Below are positions 45,013-53,605 of a DNA stretch of 64,000 bases, piece by piece. A program made the position numbers and the translations under genes. A model generated the notes under the pieces. That model did not search any database. It was not told the origin of the DNA and saw nothing but the letters and a program-made list of their open reading frames with translations. How positions within the stretch are numbered: position 1 is the first letter of the stretch; the number at the start of each line of letters is the position of its first letter. This DNA comes from a bacterium (lineage in GTDB: Bacteria > Armatimonadota > Zipacnadia > Zipacnadales > UBA11051). The DNA lies in NCBI GenBank assembly GCA_030604405.1, contig JAUVVY010000010.1, positions 1 through 64,000 of the forward strand, in the 5' to 3' direction.

Positions 45013-45720
45013 ATGCTAGTTGAGGTTCGAGATCTGACCAAGATATATATGACAGGCAAAGTCGAGGTGGGGGCCCTGCAGGGCATTGACCTCGACATTG
45101 ACGAGGGCGAGTTCGTGGCGATCATGGGGCCGTCAGGCTCCGGCAAGACGACCTTCATGAACATTATAGGCTGTCTTGACCGGGCCACTGCAGGCACCTA
45201 CATGCTGGCGGGCCAGCGCGCAGAGGCTCTCAACGACGACCAACTGGCCGAGGTCCGTGGCAAACAGATCGGATTTGTGTTTCAAATTTACAATCTGCTG
45301 CGACAAGCGACCGCGCTGCAGAACGTGGAACTTCCGCTGCAGTACGCGCGAGTGGGCAACCGGCGGCAAAGAGCGATGGACGCGCTGGCGAAGCTGGGGT
45401 TGGCCGACCGGGCCCATCACCTCCCCAGCGAGCTCTCCGGCGGAGAGCAGCAGCGTGTCGCGATCGCACGCTCGCTGGTCAACGAGCCGTCGCTGATACT
45501 GGCTGACGAGCCCACGGGCAACCTCGACTCGCGGACCGGCGCCGAGGTGATGGAGCTGTTTGGCCAGCTCAACCAAGATGGCATCACCATGATAGTGGTG
45601 ACGCACGACGCCGGTGTCGCCTCTCATGCCAGGCGGCTGGTACAGTTCCTGGATGGCAAGGTGGTCTCCGACGGAGCCGTCAAGGACAATAGCAAAGCCG
45701 AGGGGGAAGAGACTAACTGA
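45013..45720 (+). CDS. MacB/LolD-type ABC transporter ATPase
   Basis: A 235-residue cytoplasmic ATPase. Walker A GPSGSGKT is at 39-46, the Q-loop Gln at 91 in FVFQIYNLL, the ABC signature [15 protein letters not shown] starts at 141, and Walker B LILADEP is at 161-167 followed by TGNLDSRTG and an H-loop VVTHD. The sequence is that of the MacB/LolD branch, which powers mechanotransmission to permeases of the FtsX fold. It starts 5 bp after the adaptor and its stop shares one base with the permease start. Confidence 0.95.
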   Translation: MLVEVRDLTKIYMTGKVEVGALQGIDLDIDEGEFVAIMGPSGSGKTTFMNIIGCLDRATAGTYMLAGQRAEALNDDQLAEVRGKQIGFVFQIYNLLRQATALQNVELPLQYARVGNRRQRAMDALAKLGLADRAHHLPSELSGGEQQRVAIARSLVNEPSLILADEPTGNLDSRTGAEVMELFGQLNQDGITMIVVTHDAGVASHARRLVQFLDGKVVSDGAVKDNSKAEGEETN

Positions 45721-46928
45721 TGAACGTGCTTGAAGCTATCAGAGTCGCTCTGACCGGCCTGCTTGGCAACAAGCTGCGGTCCTTCCTCACCATGCTTGGT
45801 GTAATCATCGGTGTGGCGGCGGTGATCATCGTCGTCGCCATCGGACAGGGGATGAAGCAGGAAACCCTGGATCGGATCCAGAATTTGGGCACGAACCTGC
45901 TGATGGTCAGGCCGGGGCCCTCGCGGCGCAGCGGCGTCGTCCTGGAGACGCCGGTAATCAACCTGGAGACCGAAGACGCCGATGAGATCAAGAAAAGCGT
46001 CAAGGGCGTGCTGGAGGTGGCACCCGAGGTCGGCGGCAGCGCGCAGGCCAAATACCGCAACAACAACATCCGCACGCGGCTGACCGGCACCACAGTGCAA
46101 TACCAGACTGTGCGCAACTGGGAGCTGGCCGAAGGGCGGTTCTTTGACAACTCCGAAATCCGCGGGCGCAAGCGCGTCTGTGTCATAGGGCAGGAAATCG
46201 TGGACGAACTGTTCTACGGCAGTTCGCCAATCGGCGAATGGATTCGCGTCAACGGGATGCCGTTTGAGGTGCTTGGAGTTGCCGAGGAGGTCGGTGGCTC
46301 ATGGGGCAGTCCTGACAACCAGATCGTGGCGCCGCTGACCACGGTGCAGCAGCGCGTGCTGGGGCGGTCAAATCTGAGCATGATCGGGGTCTCAGCGCAA
46401 AGCCCGGCCATGGTTGATAAGGTGGAAAAGAGCATCGAGATACTGCTGCGGCGGCGTCACAAGCTGCGAACCGGCCAGCCTAACGATTTTAGGATCATGA
46501 AACAGTCAATGATGCTGACAAGCATGGCCGAGGCCGGGGAGACGATGACCAGACTGCTGGGCGGCATCGCGCTGGTGTCGCTGCTGGTCGGTGGCGTGGG
46601 GATCATGAATATCATGCTGGTGTCGGTGACCGAACGCACACGCGAAATCGGTATCCGCAAGGCTGTCGGCGCTCGCAAAGGCGATATTCTGTCGCAGTTT
46701 CTCATCGAGTCGGTGGTGCTCAGCGTCATCGGCGGGGGCATCGGGATCGCGTTGGGCACCGGGATATGCAAGCTGCTTTCATCCGGAGGCGCGTGGACTA
46801 CCATCGTCTCGCCGACGTCAATTTTGTATGCCTTTCTGTTCGCCGCGGCAGTGGGCATCTTCTTCGGCCTGTGGCCGGCCAAGAAAGCCGCGGACATGGA
46901 CCCCATTGTCGCCCTGCGGCACGAGTGA
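45720..46928 (+). CDS. MacB-type ABC transporter permease
   Basis: A 402-residue inner-membrane protein with the type VII ABC transporter layout: one membrane helix at about 17-42 (SFLTMLGVIIGVAAVIIVVA), a periplasmic domain of about 230 residues, and three helices at the C-terminus of the FtsX type (GGIALVSLLVGGVGIMNIML, ERTREIGIRKAVGARKGDIL, then two more). Together with the ATPase, adaptor and TolC protein it makes a full tripartite efflux or export machine. In E. coli MacAB-TolC moves macrolides and toxins; here the substrate is unknown. It converges with the minus-strand heparinase-like gene, 22 bp apart. Confidence 0.94.
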   Translation: MNVLEAIRVALTGLLGNKLRSFLTMLGVIIGVAAVIIVVAIGQGMKQETLDRIQNLGTNLLMVRPGPSRRSGVVLETPVINLETEDADEIKKSVKGVLEVAPEVGGSAQAKYRNNNIRTRLTGTTVQYQTVRNWELAEGRFFDNSEIRGRKRVCVIGQEIVDELFYGSSPIGEWIRVNGMPFEVLGVAEEVGGSWGSPDNQIVAPLTTVQQRVLGRSNLSMIGVSAQSPAMVDKVEKSIEILLRRRHKLRTGQPNDFRIMKQSMMLTSMAEAGETMTRLLGGIALVSLLVGGVGIMNIMLVSVTERTREIGIRKAVGARKGDILSQFLIESVVLSVIGGGIGIALGTGICKLLSSGGAWTTIVSPTSILYAFLFAAAVGIFFGLWPAKKAADMDPIVALRHE

Positions 46929-46950
46929 CGCAATTCTGGCTCCGCGGCTA

Positions 46951-49900
46951 CTAGCCTCCGACACTCACCCACTCCGCTGTCGGACCCACGCGCTGTGAGC
47001 CGATCGTGACAGGCTCGCTAGTGCGGACCTGCCACTTGTCGTCAGCAGCCGCCTTCCGCAGCCATACGCGGCTCGGAAGGGTTACGGTCGCTTCCCCCGA
47101 AAGCGTCAAGTACGGCGAGAACACGTCTTTGGCCTCGGCGGCCTGTGCATCGTAGGTGAAGCCCGGATGGCGGGCGCAGTGCAGCATCGTCTTGTCCCCT
47201 GCCGCTTCCACCACGGTCACCGGACAGACGCGCTGACTGTCGCCGATCTGTACGACTACGAACTCAACGGAGTCGGGCTGGAAGCCCGACCCACGCGAGG
47301 GGTCGGCGTCGGGCTGCCCTTCGACTTCGCTCAGGGCCTGCGGGAAGGCCCCAATATCCTGCCACGTGCCGTTCAGGCGCAGAGCGAACTCATTTTCACC
47401 CAGCGCAACTACTGCCTCAAGCGGCAGCGCGGGCCGCGACTGAATTGTCACTGCCAGATCGCCTGACTTGAAATAGGTGCAATCGTACAGCGCGATGTCG
47501 GTCTGCTGCGCTGTCTCTGTGATCGCCGCATATCTGCCCTGCAGTCGGGTGCCATCGGGCAGAGCCTCGCTTGTGGCAGGATCGAGTGTGTACAACACAA
47601 TCACGTTGTCGAACTCCGAACCGGCGGCCCCGCGTATCTTCAGGGCGACGAGGTTATCGCTGTCAGGGGCCAGGTCGGTGATGTCTTTCACAACCCGTTC
47701 TTCCCCTCGTTGAGGCTCCCACACGGCGATAAAGCGGCTGTGGAGGTTGTCGCCGTCGCGGCGCAGCACCAGCTTCGGCATGCGAAACTTTTCGACCAGC
47801 GAATGATCCTCGCCGCCTTTTGCGGGATCCCAGCAGCGCCGCAGACTCGGCACCGTACAGGTATAGACATCCCCGTCGGCGGGTTGCAACATGTGCAGAC
47901 GCAGTGGCCTGATCGAGGCGTCATCGGTGGTGAAGGTTGCGACAAAGGGGCCGGTGACTTCGCCCTTGTGCACGTTGTGGAAAACGCCGTACCAGGGGTC
48001 GGCTTCACCGGGCTCCAGATGGTGCGGATGTTTCCCCTCGGCGACTCTTTGCTTGATATACTCAGCCGCCGCCGGAGGCGTGAACGGCTTGCCGTCATCA
48101 GCATAGGTTTCGGCGAAGAATTCGGTCGGGACGGATACCTCCAGGCTCTGCTCGGTCATGCAACTGCCCTGCGCCATCCATTCATGGATGCTGCCGCCGG
48201 CGACATCGAAGATGTCAACCACCACACTGTCACGCTCACCCAGCGGCACCAGAAACAGCGCGCGGCCGTAGCTGCTGCACTGCGGATATACGCGAGCGTC
48301 CGCGGCCTCAATGACCTGCACAGCGTCGTCAGTGACGTGCCAGCCCAGCAGATTGCCATGCTCAGGCGTGCGCTGCTGACTATGGCGGTCAACGACGACC
48401 AGGTTGTGACCCAGCGACCGGTCGGAGAACCGGCGGTAGGTGTGGGCATAGCCGATGTCGGATATCAGTTCGTCCTGGTAGGCCCACAGAATGAAGCCGA
48501 GCATGTCACGATGCTCGTGGCCCCAGCAGCCGGAATAGTGCAGATGTGCCTGGATCTGGTCGCCGTCATCTCTTTGCCCACGGGCCAAGACCCCGTGGCC
48601 GAAGGCAGGATACATCAGGGGCCGCGTTTGCGCCGGTGCCGGATGCCCGCTGCTGACCAGCTTGCTCCAGGTGTCGTGGACCATTATGTAGCTGTTGTCC
48701 GGATAAACCATCGTCTCCAGTGTGGCAATAGCGTCGCGCAACTGCGGGATGTTCTGCCACATGTCAAGTTGCTCGAAGCGCCCGCCGTCAATGGTCGAGA
48801 CAAAGCCGGGCGGGTCGGTGTAGCCGGCAGCGACCAGACACCCCTTCGCCATGCCGTAGATGTGCTGGCGGCCGTAGGAGGGGCTTTCGGGGAACGTCGC
48901 GTCGGCCATCAGGGTCTTTTCGACAAGCTGGGTCTGCTTCCAGTAGGCGTAGTGGATCAGTTCGGGCATCCCGGCCGCGCGCCCGATGCAGACAAAGGCC
49001 TTAATCTGATAGGGAATGTAGTTGCTAAGCGCTGATGAGGTCCTGGGGTGGTGGACGTCGTAGCGGACGGCGTCTTTGGCGGTGTCTAGAAACAGGTCTT
49101 GCTCTACCACCTCGCGAGCATCGCCATCGGCCGCTACTTTGTCCAGCTCATCCCACACCTCGGCCGATACGACCAAGTCATAGGCTAAGGCCAATGTTGT
49201 CGGGATGCCGCCGGTGCCTGAATGGTATTTATCATACCAGATGCCGCTGTAAACCTGATAGTCGTTGATGGGGCGGAAGCGCTTGCGGCCCTCAACTCCC
49301 GGGCGACCGCGGCTGATTTTAGGCCAGTACGGGACCGCACAGGCAAAGTCATACAAGATAGCGGCCGCCCGGGCGGCATATTGCTCATCTCCGGTCGCCC
49401 GGTACAGCAGCCCCAGCCGACGAGCCGAATTCGCCAGGTGGTAAACGCGCTGGGAGTCCATGTACTCGCCATTGAGGTAAATGCGCTTGCCGTCGGCGGC
49501 ATCGTGGTAAGGATATTCCTGGACTTCGCCTTTGGGGCCGGTGATCTCAAACACGCCGGTCGGCGGGAACATGGCGAATACGTCCACCACATGGCCCTTG
49601 CTACAGCGGAGCTCGTGTGGGCGGTCGGGCGTCCATACCAGGGAGCCGCCGTCACCGGTGGGGCATTTGACCATCCTGGTGGACGGCATCACGCGCGCGT
49701 TGCCGGCGATGCGGTTGCGGCGCGGCACCATGCCCAGGAAGTCCTCGGGCGTCACCTGTAGATAGGGCTCCATGTCCTTGGTCATATCATCGAGCTGCCC
49801 CGGTGTGAGCTTCACCTCCGGGCCTGGCCAGGCGTCTTTGCCTGTAGGAGCCTGCTCGACCATGACGATTCTCTGAAAGGGGCTGCTGCGCTGGTCGCGA

Positions 49901-50055
49901 GGGACAGTCGCCAGCGCATCTGCCCACTCCTCGCCAGGGAAAAAGCCGCCGTAGTAATCCGCCGGCGACATGCCCTGCGGTATTTGTGGTAGTGCGCAAA
50001 CTGCCGTTGCCATGCCGATGGCCAGGGCGCACAGGCTGAGTTGGCACCACGTCAT
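46951..50055 (-). CDS. Secreted heparinase II/III-like protein, copy 2
   Basis: A 1034-residue exported protein with a signal peptide (CQLSLCALAIGMATAVCA). The toroid region is well marked (YDVHHPRTSSALSNYIPYQI, ESPSYGRQHIYGMAKG), and HYSGCWGHEHRDMLGFILWA with DIGYAHTYRRFSDRSLGHN matches the catalytic-region pattern of heparinase II/III-like lyases. It is related to the protein at 32958 but clearly divergent. Residues about 903-928 (including QALSEVEG and SRGSGFQPDSVE) are encoded by two extragenic-type palindromes lying inside the frame. Its start overlaps the stop of the PHP-domain gene by 4 bp, so the two are probably translated from one mRNA. Substrate unknown. Confidence 0.82.
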   Translation of the reverse strand: MTWCQLSLCALAIGMATAVCALPQIPQGMSPADYYGGFFPGEEWADALATVPRDQRSSPFQRIVMVEQAPTGKDAWPGPEVKLTPGQLDDMTKDMEPYLQVTPEDFLGMVPRRNRIAGNARVMPSTRMVKCPTGDGGSLVWTPDRPHELRCSKGHVVDVFAMFPPTGVFEITGPKGEVQEYPYHDAADGKRIYLNGEYMDSQRVYHLANSARRLGLLYRATGDEQYAARAAAILYDFACAVPYWPKISRGRPGVEGRKRFRPINDYQVYSGIWYDKYHSGTGGIPTTLALAYDLVVSAEVWDELDKVAADGDAREVVEQDLFLDTAKDAVRYDVHHPRTSSALSNYIPYQIKAFVCIGRAAGMPELIHYAYWKQTQLVEKTLMADATFPESPSYGRQHIYGMAKGCLVAAGYTDPPGFVSTIDGGRFEQLDMWQNIPQLRDAIATLETMVYPDNSYIMVHDTWSKLVSSGHPAPAQTRPLMYPAFGHGVLARGQRDDGDQIQAHLHYSGCWGHEHRDMLGFILWAYQDELISDIGYAHTYRRFSDRSLGHNLVVVDRHSQQRTPEHGNLLGWHVTDDAVQVIEAADARVYPQCSSYGRALFLVPLGERDSVVVDIFDVAGGSIHEWMAQGSCMTEQSLEVSVPTEFFAETYADDGKPFTPPAAAEYIKQRVAEGKHPHHLEPGEADPWYGVFHNVHKGEVTGPFVATFTTDDASIRPLRLHMLQPADGDVYTCTVPSLRRCWDPAKGGEDHSLVEKFRMPKLVLRRDGDNLHSRFIAVWEPQRGEERVVKDITDLAPDSDNLVALKIRGAAGSEFDNVIVLYTLDPATSEALPDGTRLQGRYAAITETAQQTDIALYDCTYFKSGDLAVTIQSRPALPLEAVVALGENEFALRLNGTWQDIGAFPQALSEVEGQPDADPSRGSGFQPDSVEFVVVQIGDSQRVCPVTVVEAAGDKTMLHCARHPGFTYDAQAAEAKDVFSPYLTLSGEATVTLPSRVWLRKAAADDKWQVRTSEPVTIGSQRVGPTAEWVSVGG
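47272..47349. repeat. Family A and family B palindromes inside a coding sequence
   Basis: GTCGGGCTGGAAGCCCGAC with the CCACGCG flank (family A, 47272-47297) is followed after 10 bp by GTCGGGCTGCCCTTCGAC and TTCGCTCAGGGCCTGCGGGA (family B, 47308-47349, right arm incomplete). Both lie within the heparinase-like reading frame and keep it open. Confidence 0.8.
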
Positions 50056-52367
50056 TTGATCTCGCTCCTCTGGCCGCGCTGAACCCAGACCGGACTGCTC
50101 CAGGCGCGAGCGCGGAAGGCCGGTGCGGTGTTGGCCATGTATTGGGGCGAAGCCTTGCCATGTATCTCGACACGGTAAAAATGCTCACCCGGTGGGAGGC
50201 CCGTGTCCTCGTGTTGCATCGCAAGCTTCCCGGAGAACTGCTCTTCGGCTATGATCTGCTCGTCGCGCAACAGCACCGCCCGGTAATCCTCATCAGGCAG
50301 GCCGTCTGCGCAGACCGCTATTCGGGGCGGCTGCTCCACCACAACGGTCTCCCCCATCCAGGCGTCATTGACCCGCAGCATCAGACCGATGCGTTCACCG
50401 GCAGTGGCAAAGCAGCGGTGCCGACGCAGGGCTGCCAGCACGCCGGGCCTGTCGAGCCGCTCAATCCAGATACCTGTCAGGCCGCCGTTAAGGCCCGGTG
50501 CGCGGCGGTGGTTGTCGCCGCCGGCTACGAAGCCGACCTTGTTGCCGGCCAACAGCGTTGCGCGGTAGGTATCCTCATCGTCAATGTATATCGAGAAGCC
50601 GGAACAGACTTCGACATTGCGCTCTAACTCGTCATCATAAATCTCCCATTTGGCGTGGTGCGGGTGGATCAAGTAGCCCTTTTCACGCGCCAGGTCCAGC
50701 AGCGTGCGCATCGGGTCATCGCCGGCTTCGCGCCAGCGCAGCATCGCCATGTCAGGGTCATCAGAATACACCGACCTGTGGTCAATGCGCTTTTCGAAAG
50801 CACAGACACGGTCCGGTGAATCCTGCAGCATGACCTCGAACGGGGTGAACATCTCCGTGCCCTTGTAGCTGAACTCATAGCCGGGCAGCACCACGTAGCG
50901 CCCCGGCTCATTGAAGACGGTCACCCACCCCTTGTACAAGTCCCAGTCATACTCGGTGTACGTGCGCCCGCCCCAGCAGTGGTCATTGTCGGTCACCGCG
51001 CAGATAGCCAGAAGCGACTTCTCGCGGCCGTACATCAGCAGCTCGTCGGGCTCACCACACGGCGGGATGGACACATTCGAGTGGTTGTGCATGTCGGCCC
51101 AGTAGAGCGTATAAGGGCCGCAGGATGTGAGTGCATCTTCCTCCGGGATGGCTTCGTATCTCTCTCGTACCACCACGTCAGGGCTGACGGGCCGCCATTC
51201 GGACCAGTCTATTTCTTCATCAGGGGGTGCCGGGGATGGAGTGCATGTGTCGAAAAAGAGATGCTCGGTTATCACCTCGCGGGCAAGGCAGTGGAACTCT
51301 TCGGCACGCAAGGGCATTCCGGTTTCCACCTCGTAGAACGTTTTGGCCTTTGCGAGTAGTTGTCTTTCCGACCACTGTCCGTCCTGCCGCTGCCGGCCCA
51401 GCAGGACACCCGTAGAGCTGGCGGTGGGGCCGTTGTGCTCGGCCTTGCGCTCCCACATCAGCCACACGGACCCGTCGTCGGCCACCCGAAGAATGGGCTT
51501 GCGCCGCCGCCCACGATAACTCTGGTACCAGCCCCGTGGCTTACCCAGCGTCAGACCGTAGCGCAGGTCCACACACGCCGGGTTGCCGTCGTTGTCGCGC
51601 ACAGCCCACCAGCCTTCATCATCGCCAACCGCACATTCGATGCTGAAAGCCTGGTCGAAGACGTGATCCTCGTTCACACAGTCCTGCCATGCCACCCAGG
51701 CAACCCACGGCCGTCCCTGCCGGTCAACGGTCAGCGCCGGGATGGTGCTCCACTGCGGCGACTGACTGATGCGCTCGACGCGAGCAGGGCCGTTGTGGTC
51801 AACACGGCAGCCGTAGATATCGTAGGAGCCGTCGCGAAAAGAATCCCAGACCACCCACACGGCGCCGCTAGTCGCCGCCAGAGCGGGCCGCTGGTTGTGC
51901 CGATGGTCTGCCCGCAAGGTATGACGGGCGACGATGCCGGCGTCTGCGATCCGGAGTAGCTCTACGCTGCCCTGTCCGTCGAGCATCTGAGTACGGGCAA
52001 GCCATACTGCGCCGGTTGCATCCGCGACGGCCTCCAGATGGCCGCAGAAGGCACCGGCAGGAAGCTCCACAAGTACTTCCTCATCGGCGAACCTGCCGTC
52101 ATGCTGCCGGGTCATTATGTACTTGCCGCTGTCGTCCTTGGCCAGCCAGAAGAAATGCACGAGGTCTCCAGCGGCTGCGGCAACGGCATTTGCCTGGGTA
52201 TTGCTCGTCTCGGAAAGCGGCTGGATGGGCGAAAAGGTTTCCGGACCGATACATGTAGCGAATACGCGAGTGGCGACACCGCGCCAGGTGTTCCAGACCG
52301 CCCAGAGGGTATCTTCTGATACGCGAATGAGCCGCGCGTTGATGTTATTCTCGTCAAAGACTCGCAT
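50052..52367 (-). CDS. Beta-propeller plus PHP-type (DUF3604-like) protein
   Basis: A 771-residue protein without an obvious signal peptide. Residues 1 to about 370 contain repeated strands of the exo-sialidase or WD40-like propeller sort (GAVWVVWDSFRDGSYDIYGC, GRPWVAWVAWQ). From about 420 on, YTLYWADMHNHSNVS, AVTDND, YEFSYKG, LIHPHH and VAGGDNH give the His/Asp metal ligands of a PHP phosphoesterase-like domain, in the arrangement seen in DUF3604 proteins. The C-terminus is beta-rich. A hydrolytic role on a phosphorylated or otherwise modified sugar is possible but unproven. GGAGG precedes the ATG. It is the first gene of a pair with the heparinase-like gene. Confidence 0.78.
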   Translation of the reverse strand: MRVFDENNINARLIRVSEDTLWAVWNTWRGVATRVFATCIGPETFSPIQPLSETSNTQANAVAAAAGDLVHFFWLAKDDSGKYIMTRQHDGRFADEEVLVELPAGAFCGHLEAVADATGAVWLARTQMLDGQGSVELLRIADAGIVARHTLRADHRHNQRPALAATSGAVWVVWDSFRDGSYDIYGCRVDHNGPARVERISQSPQWSTIPALTVDRQGRPWVAWVAWQDCVNEDHVFDQAFSIECAVGDDEGWWAVRDNDGNPACVDLRYGLTLGKPRGWYQSYRGRRRKPILRVADDGSVWLMWERKAEHNGPTASSTGVLLGRQRQDGQWSERQLLAKAKTFYEVETGMPLRAEEFHCLAREVITEHLFFDTCTPSPAPPDEEIDWSEWRPVSPDVVVRERYEAIPEEDALTSCGPYTLYWADMHNHSNVSIPPCGEPDELLMYGREKSLLAICAVTDNDHCWGGRTYTEYDWDLYKGWVTVFNEPGRYVVLPGYEFSYKGTEMFTPFEVMLQDSPDRVCAFEKRIDHRSVYSDDPDMAMLRWREAGDDPMRTLLDLAREKGYLIHPHHAKWEIYDDELERNVEVCSGFSIYIDDEDTYRATLLAGNKVGFVAGGDNHRRAPGLNGGLTGIWIERLDRPGVLAALRRHRCFATAGERIGLMLRVNDAWMGETVVVEQPPRIAVCADGLPDEDYRAVLLRDEQIIAEEQFSGKLAMQHEDTGLPPGEHFYRVEIHGKASPQYMANTAPAFRARAWSSPVWVQRGQRSEIK

Positions 52368-52477
52368 CTACTGCCTCCGGTCCGTAGCTCTATGGCGATC
52401 AAGTATAACAATACACCGGCGCGGCTCGATTGTCCTGCCTGAATCGAAATGCAATAGCACCAGGCCGACACGCGCAC

Positions 52478-52506
52478 TTGAACAACTGTTCGGATGGCTA
52501 TATAAT
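52478..52506 (+). promoter_or_regulatory. Promoter of the MrfB/MrfA-like genes
   Basis: TTGAAC, 17 nt, then a perfect TATAAT. The likely start point is about 35 bp before the GTG at 52552. It is divergent from the PHP-domain gene. Confidence 0.7.
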
Positions 52507-52551
52507 GCACTGTGGCAGGAGCATGCTGCGCAGGACCGGAGGCAAAGCGGC

Positions 52552-53496
52552 GTGAACGAAGACGGCAATTCCCGCAATACCGATGGCGACACGAAACGGG
52601 GCGAGACGTCACAGTCCGCCCGTCGAGCCGGAGATATGAGCGAATTGCGCCGCAAACTGCGCAAGCTTCATCCCACGACAGGTCGCCGGCAGTCTGCGCC
52701 TGTTCGCCGCCATATTCCCGAGCGTCCGCGGCAGCCTGAGCCTGAGCCGGCGTGGCAGCCACCACAAGGCGAGCCGGTGAGCCTGGAAGAGGTGGTGGAT
52801 GGTGTGGAGGTTTCCGCGCCTGTTGGCGGCCTGGCGTATCTGGTCAAGAGCCCGCTGGCCGAACTGGACGCGCAATACCACGAACTTTCGCCCAGTTTTG
52901 AAGCCGCTCTCGCCTGCGAAGAGTCGCACTTGCGCCGACTTCTGCTCGGCGCTGGCGCAACGGACGACCTGCAACCACAAGACCTGATATTCCTGGACCT
53001 GGAGACCACAGGCCTGAGCAGCACGCCGCTTTTTCTGATCGGGACGATGGCGTGGGAAGGCGAGGGCTTTGTGATGAATCAGTATCTGGCCCGGAACTAC
53101 GCCGAGGAAGCAGCGGTCATTGCGCTGCTCGCCGCCGAAGCCGCCGACAAGCTCCTGCTGGTCTCATTCAATGGCAAGGCTTTCGACCTGCCGTACGTGC
53201 AGATGCGGGCGGCGGCCACCGGCGTGCGTTTCGAGGCGGACTTCGCCCACTGCGACCTGCTCCACGAGGCGCGACGCGCGTGGGCACATAGGCTGCCTGA
53301 CTGCAAGCTGCAGACGCTTGAGGCCGATATTTGCGGCCGGCCGCGCTATAATGACATCCCGGGCAGCGAGATACCTGAGGCGTATCACGAATTCGTGCGC
53401 ACCGCCAATGCCGCCCAGATGATCGCGATTCTGCAGCACAATGTGCTTGATTTGATAACACTGGCCGAGATAATGCTGAAACTGCCGCCACGGTGA
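52552..53496 (+). CDS. mrfB: MrfB/YprB-like DEDD exonuclease
   Basis: A 314-residue protein with an RNase H-like/DnaQ-fold exonuclease domain. Motif I is FLDLETTGL with Asp149 and Glu151, motif II is LVSFNGKAFDLPYV and the last motif is HNVLDLITLAEIM. The first 90 or so residues are Pro/Arg-rich and probably disordered. In Bacillus subtilis, YprB (MrfB) works with the helicase YprA (MrfA) in repair of mitomycin C damage, and the two genes are neighbours, as here. I use the GTG at 52552 because of GGAGG at 52538-52542; an ATG at 52636 is the alternative. No TPR tail is seen, unlike some homologues. Confidence 0.85.
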   Translation: MNEDGNSRNTDGDTKRGETSQSARRAGDMSELRRKLRKLHPTTGRRQSAPVRRHIPERPRQPEPEPAWQPPQGEPVSLEEVVDGVEVSAPVGGLAYLVKSPLAELDAQYHELSPSFEAALACEESHLRRLLLGAGATDDLQPQDLIFLDLETTGLSSTPLFLIGTMAWEGEGFVMNQYLARNYAEEAAVIALLAAEAADKLLLVSFNGKAFDLPYVQMRAAATGVRFEADFAHCDLLHEARRAWAHRLPDCKLQTLEADICGRPRYNDIPGSEIPEAYHEFVRTANAAQMIAILQHNVLDLITLAEIMLKLPPR

Positions 53497-53541
53497 TGAA
53501 GCCCAGGTCCGAGGCAAAGTCGGGAATAGTCACCAACTCTT

Positions 53542-53587
53542 GTCGGGCTGCCCTTCGACTTCGCTCAGGGCCTGCGGGAAGCCCGAC
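53542..53587. repeat. Family B hairpin between mrfB and mrfA
   Basis: GTCGGGCTGCCCTTCGACTT and CGCTCAGGGCCTGCGGGAAG, then CCCGAC: the most complete family B copy. It fills the gap before the helicase start and would form a strong stem in the mRNA just upstream of the start codon. Confidence 0.85.
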
Positions 53588-53605
53588 CTGCGCGTTGATA
53601 ATGCA

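Noticed and set aside
47710..49035. 441-codon open frame on the plus strand
   Set aside because: Antisense to the heparinase-like gene, with no recognisable motif or ribosome site.
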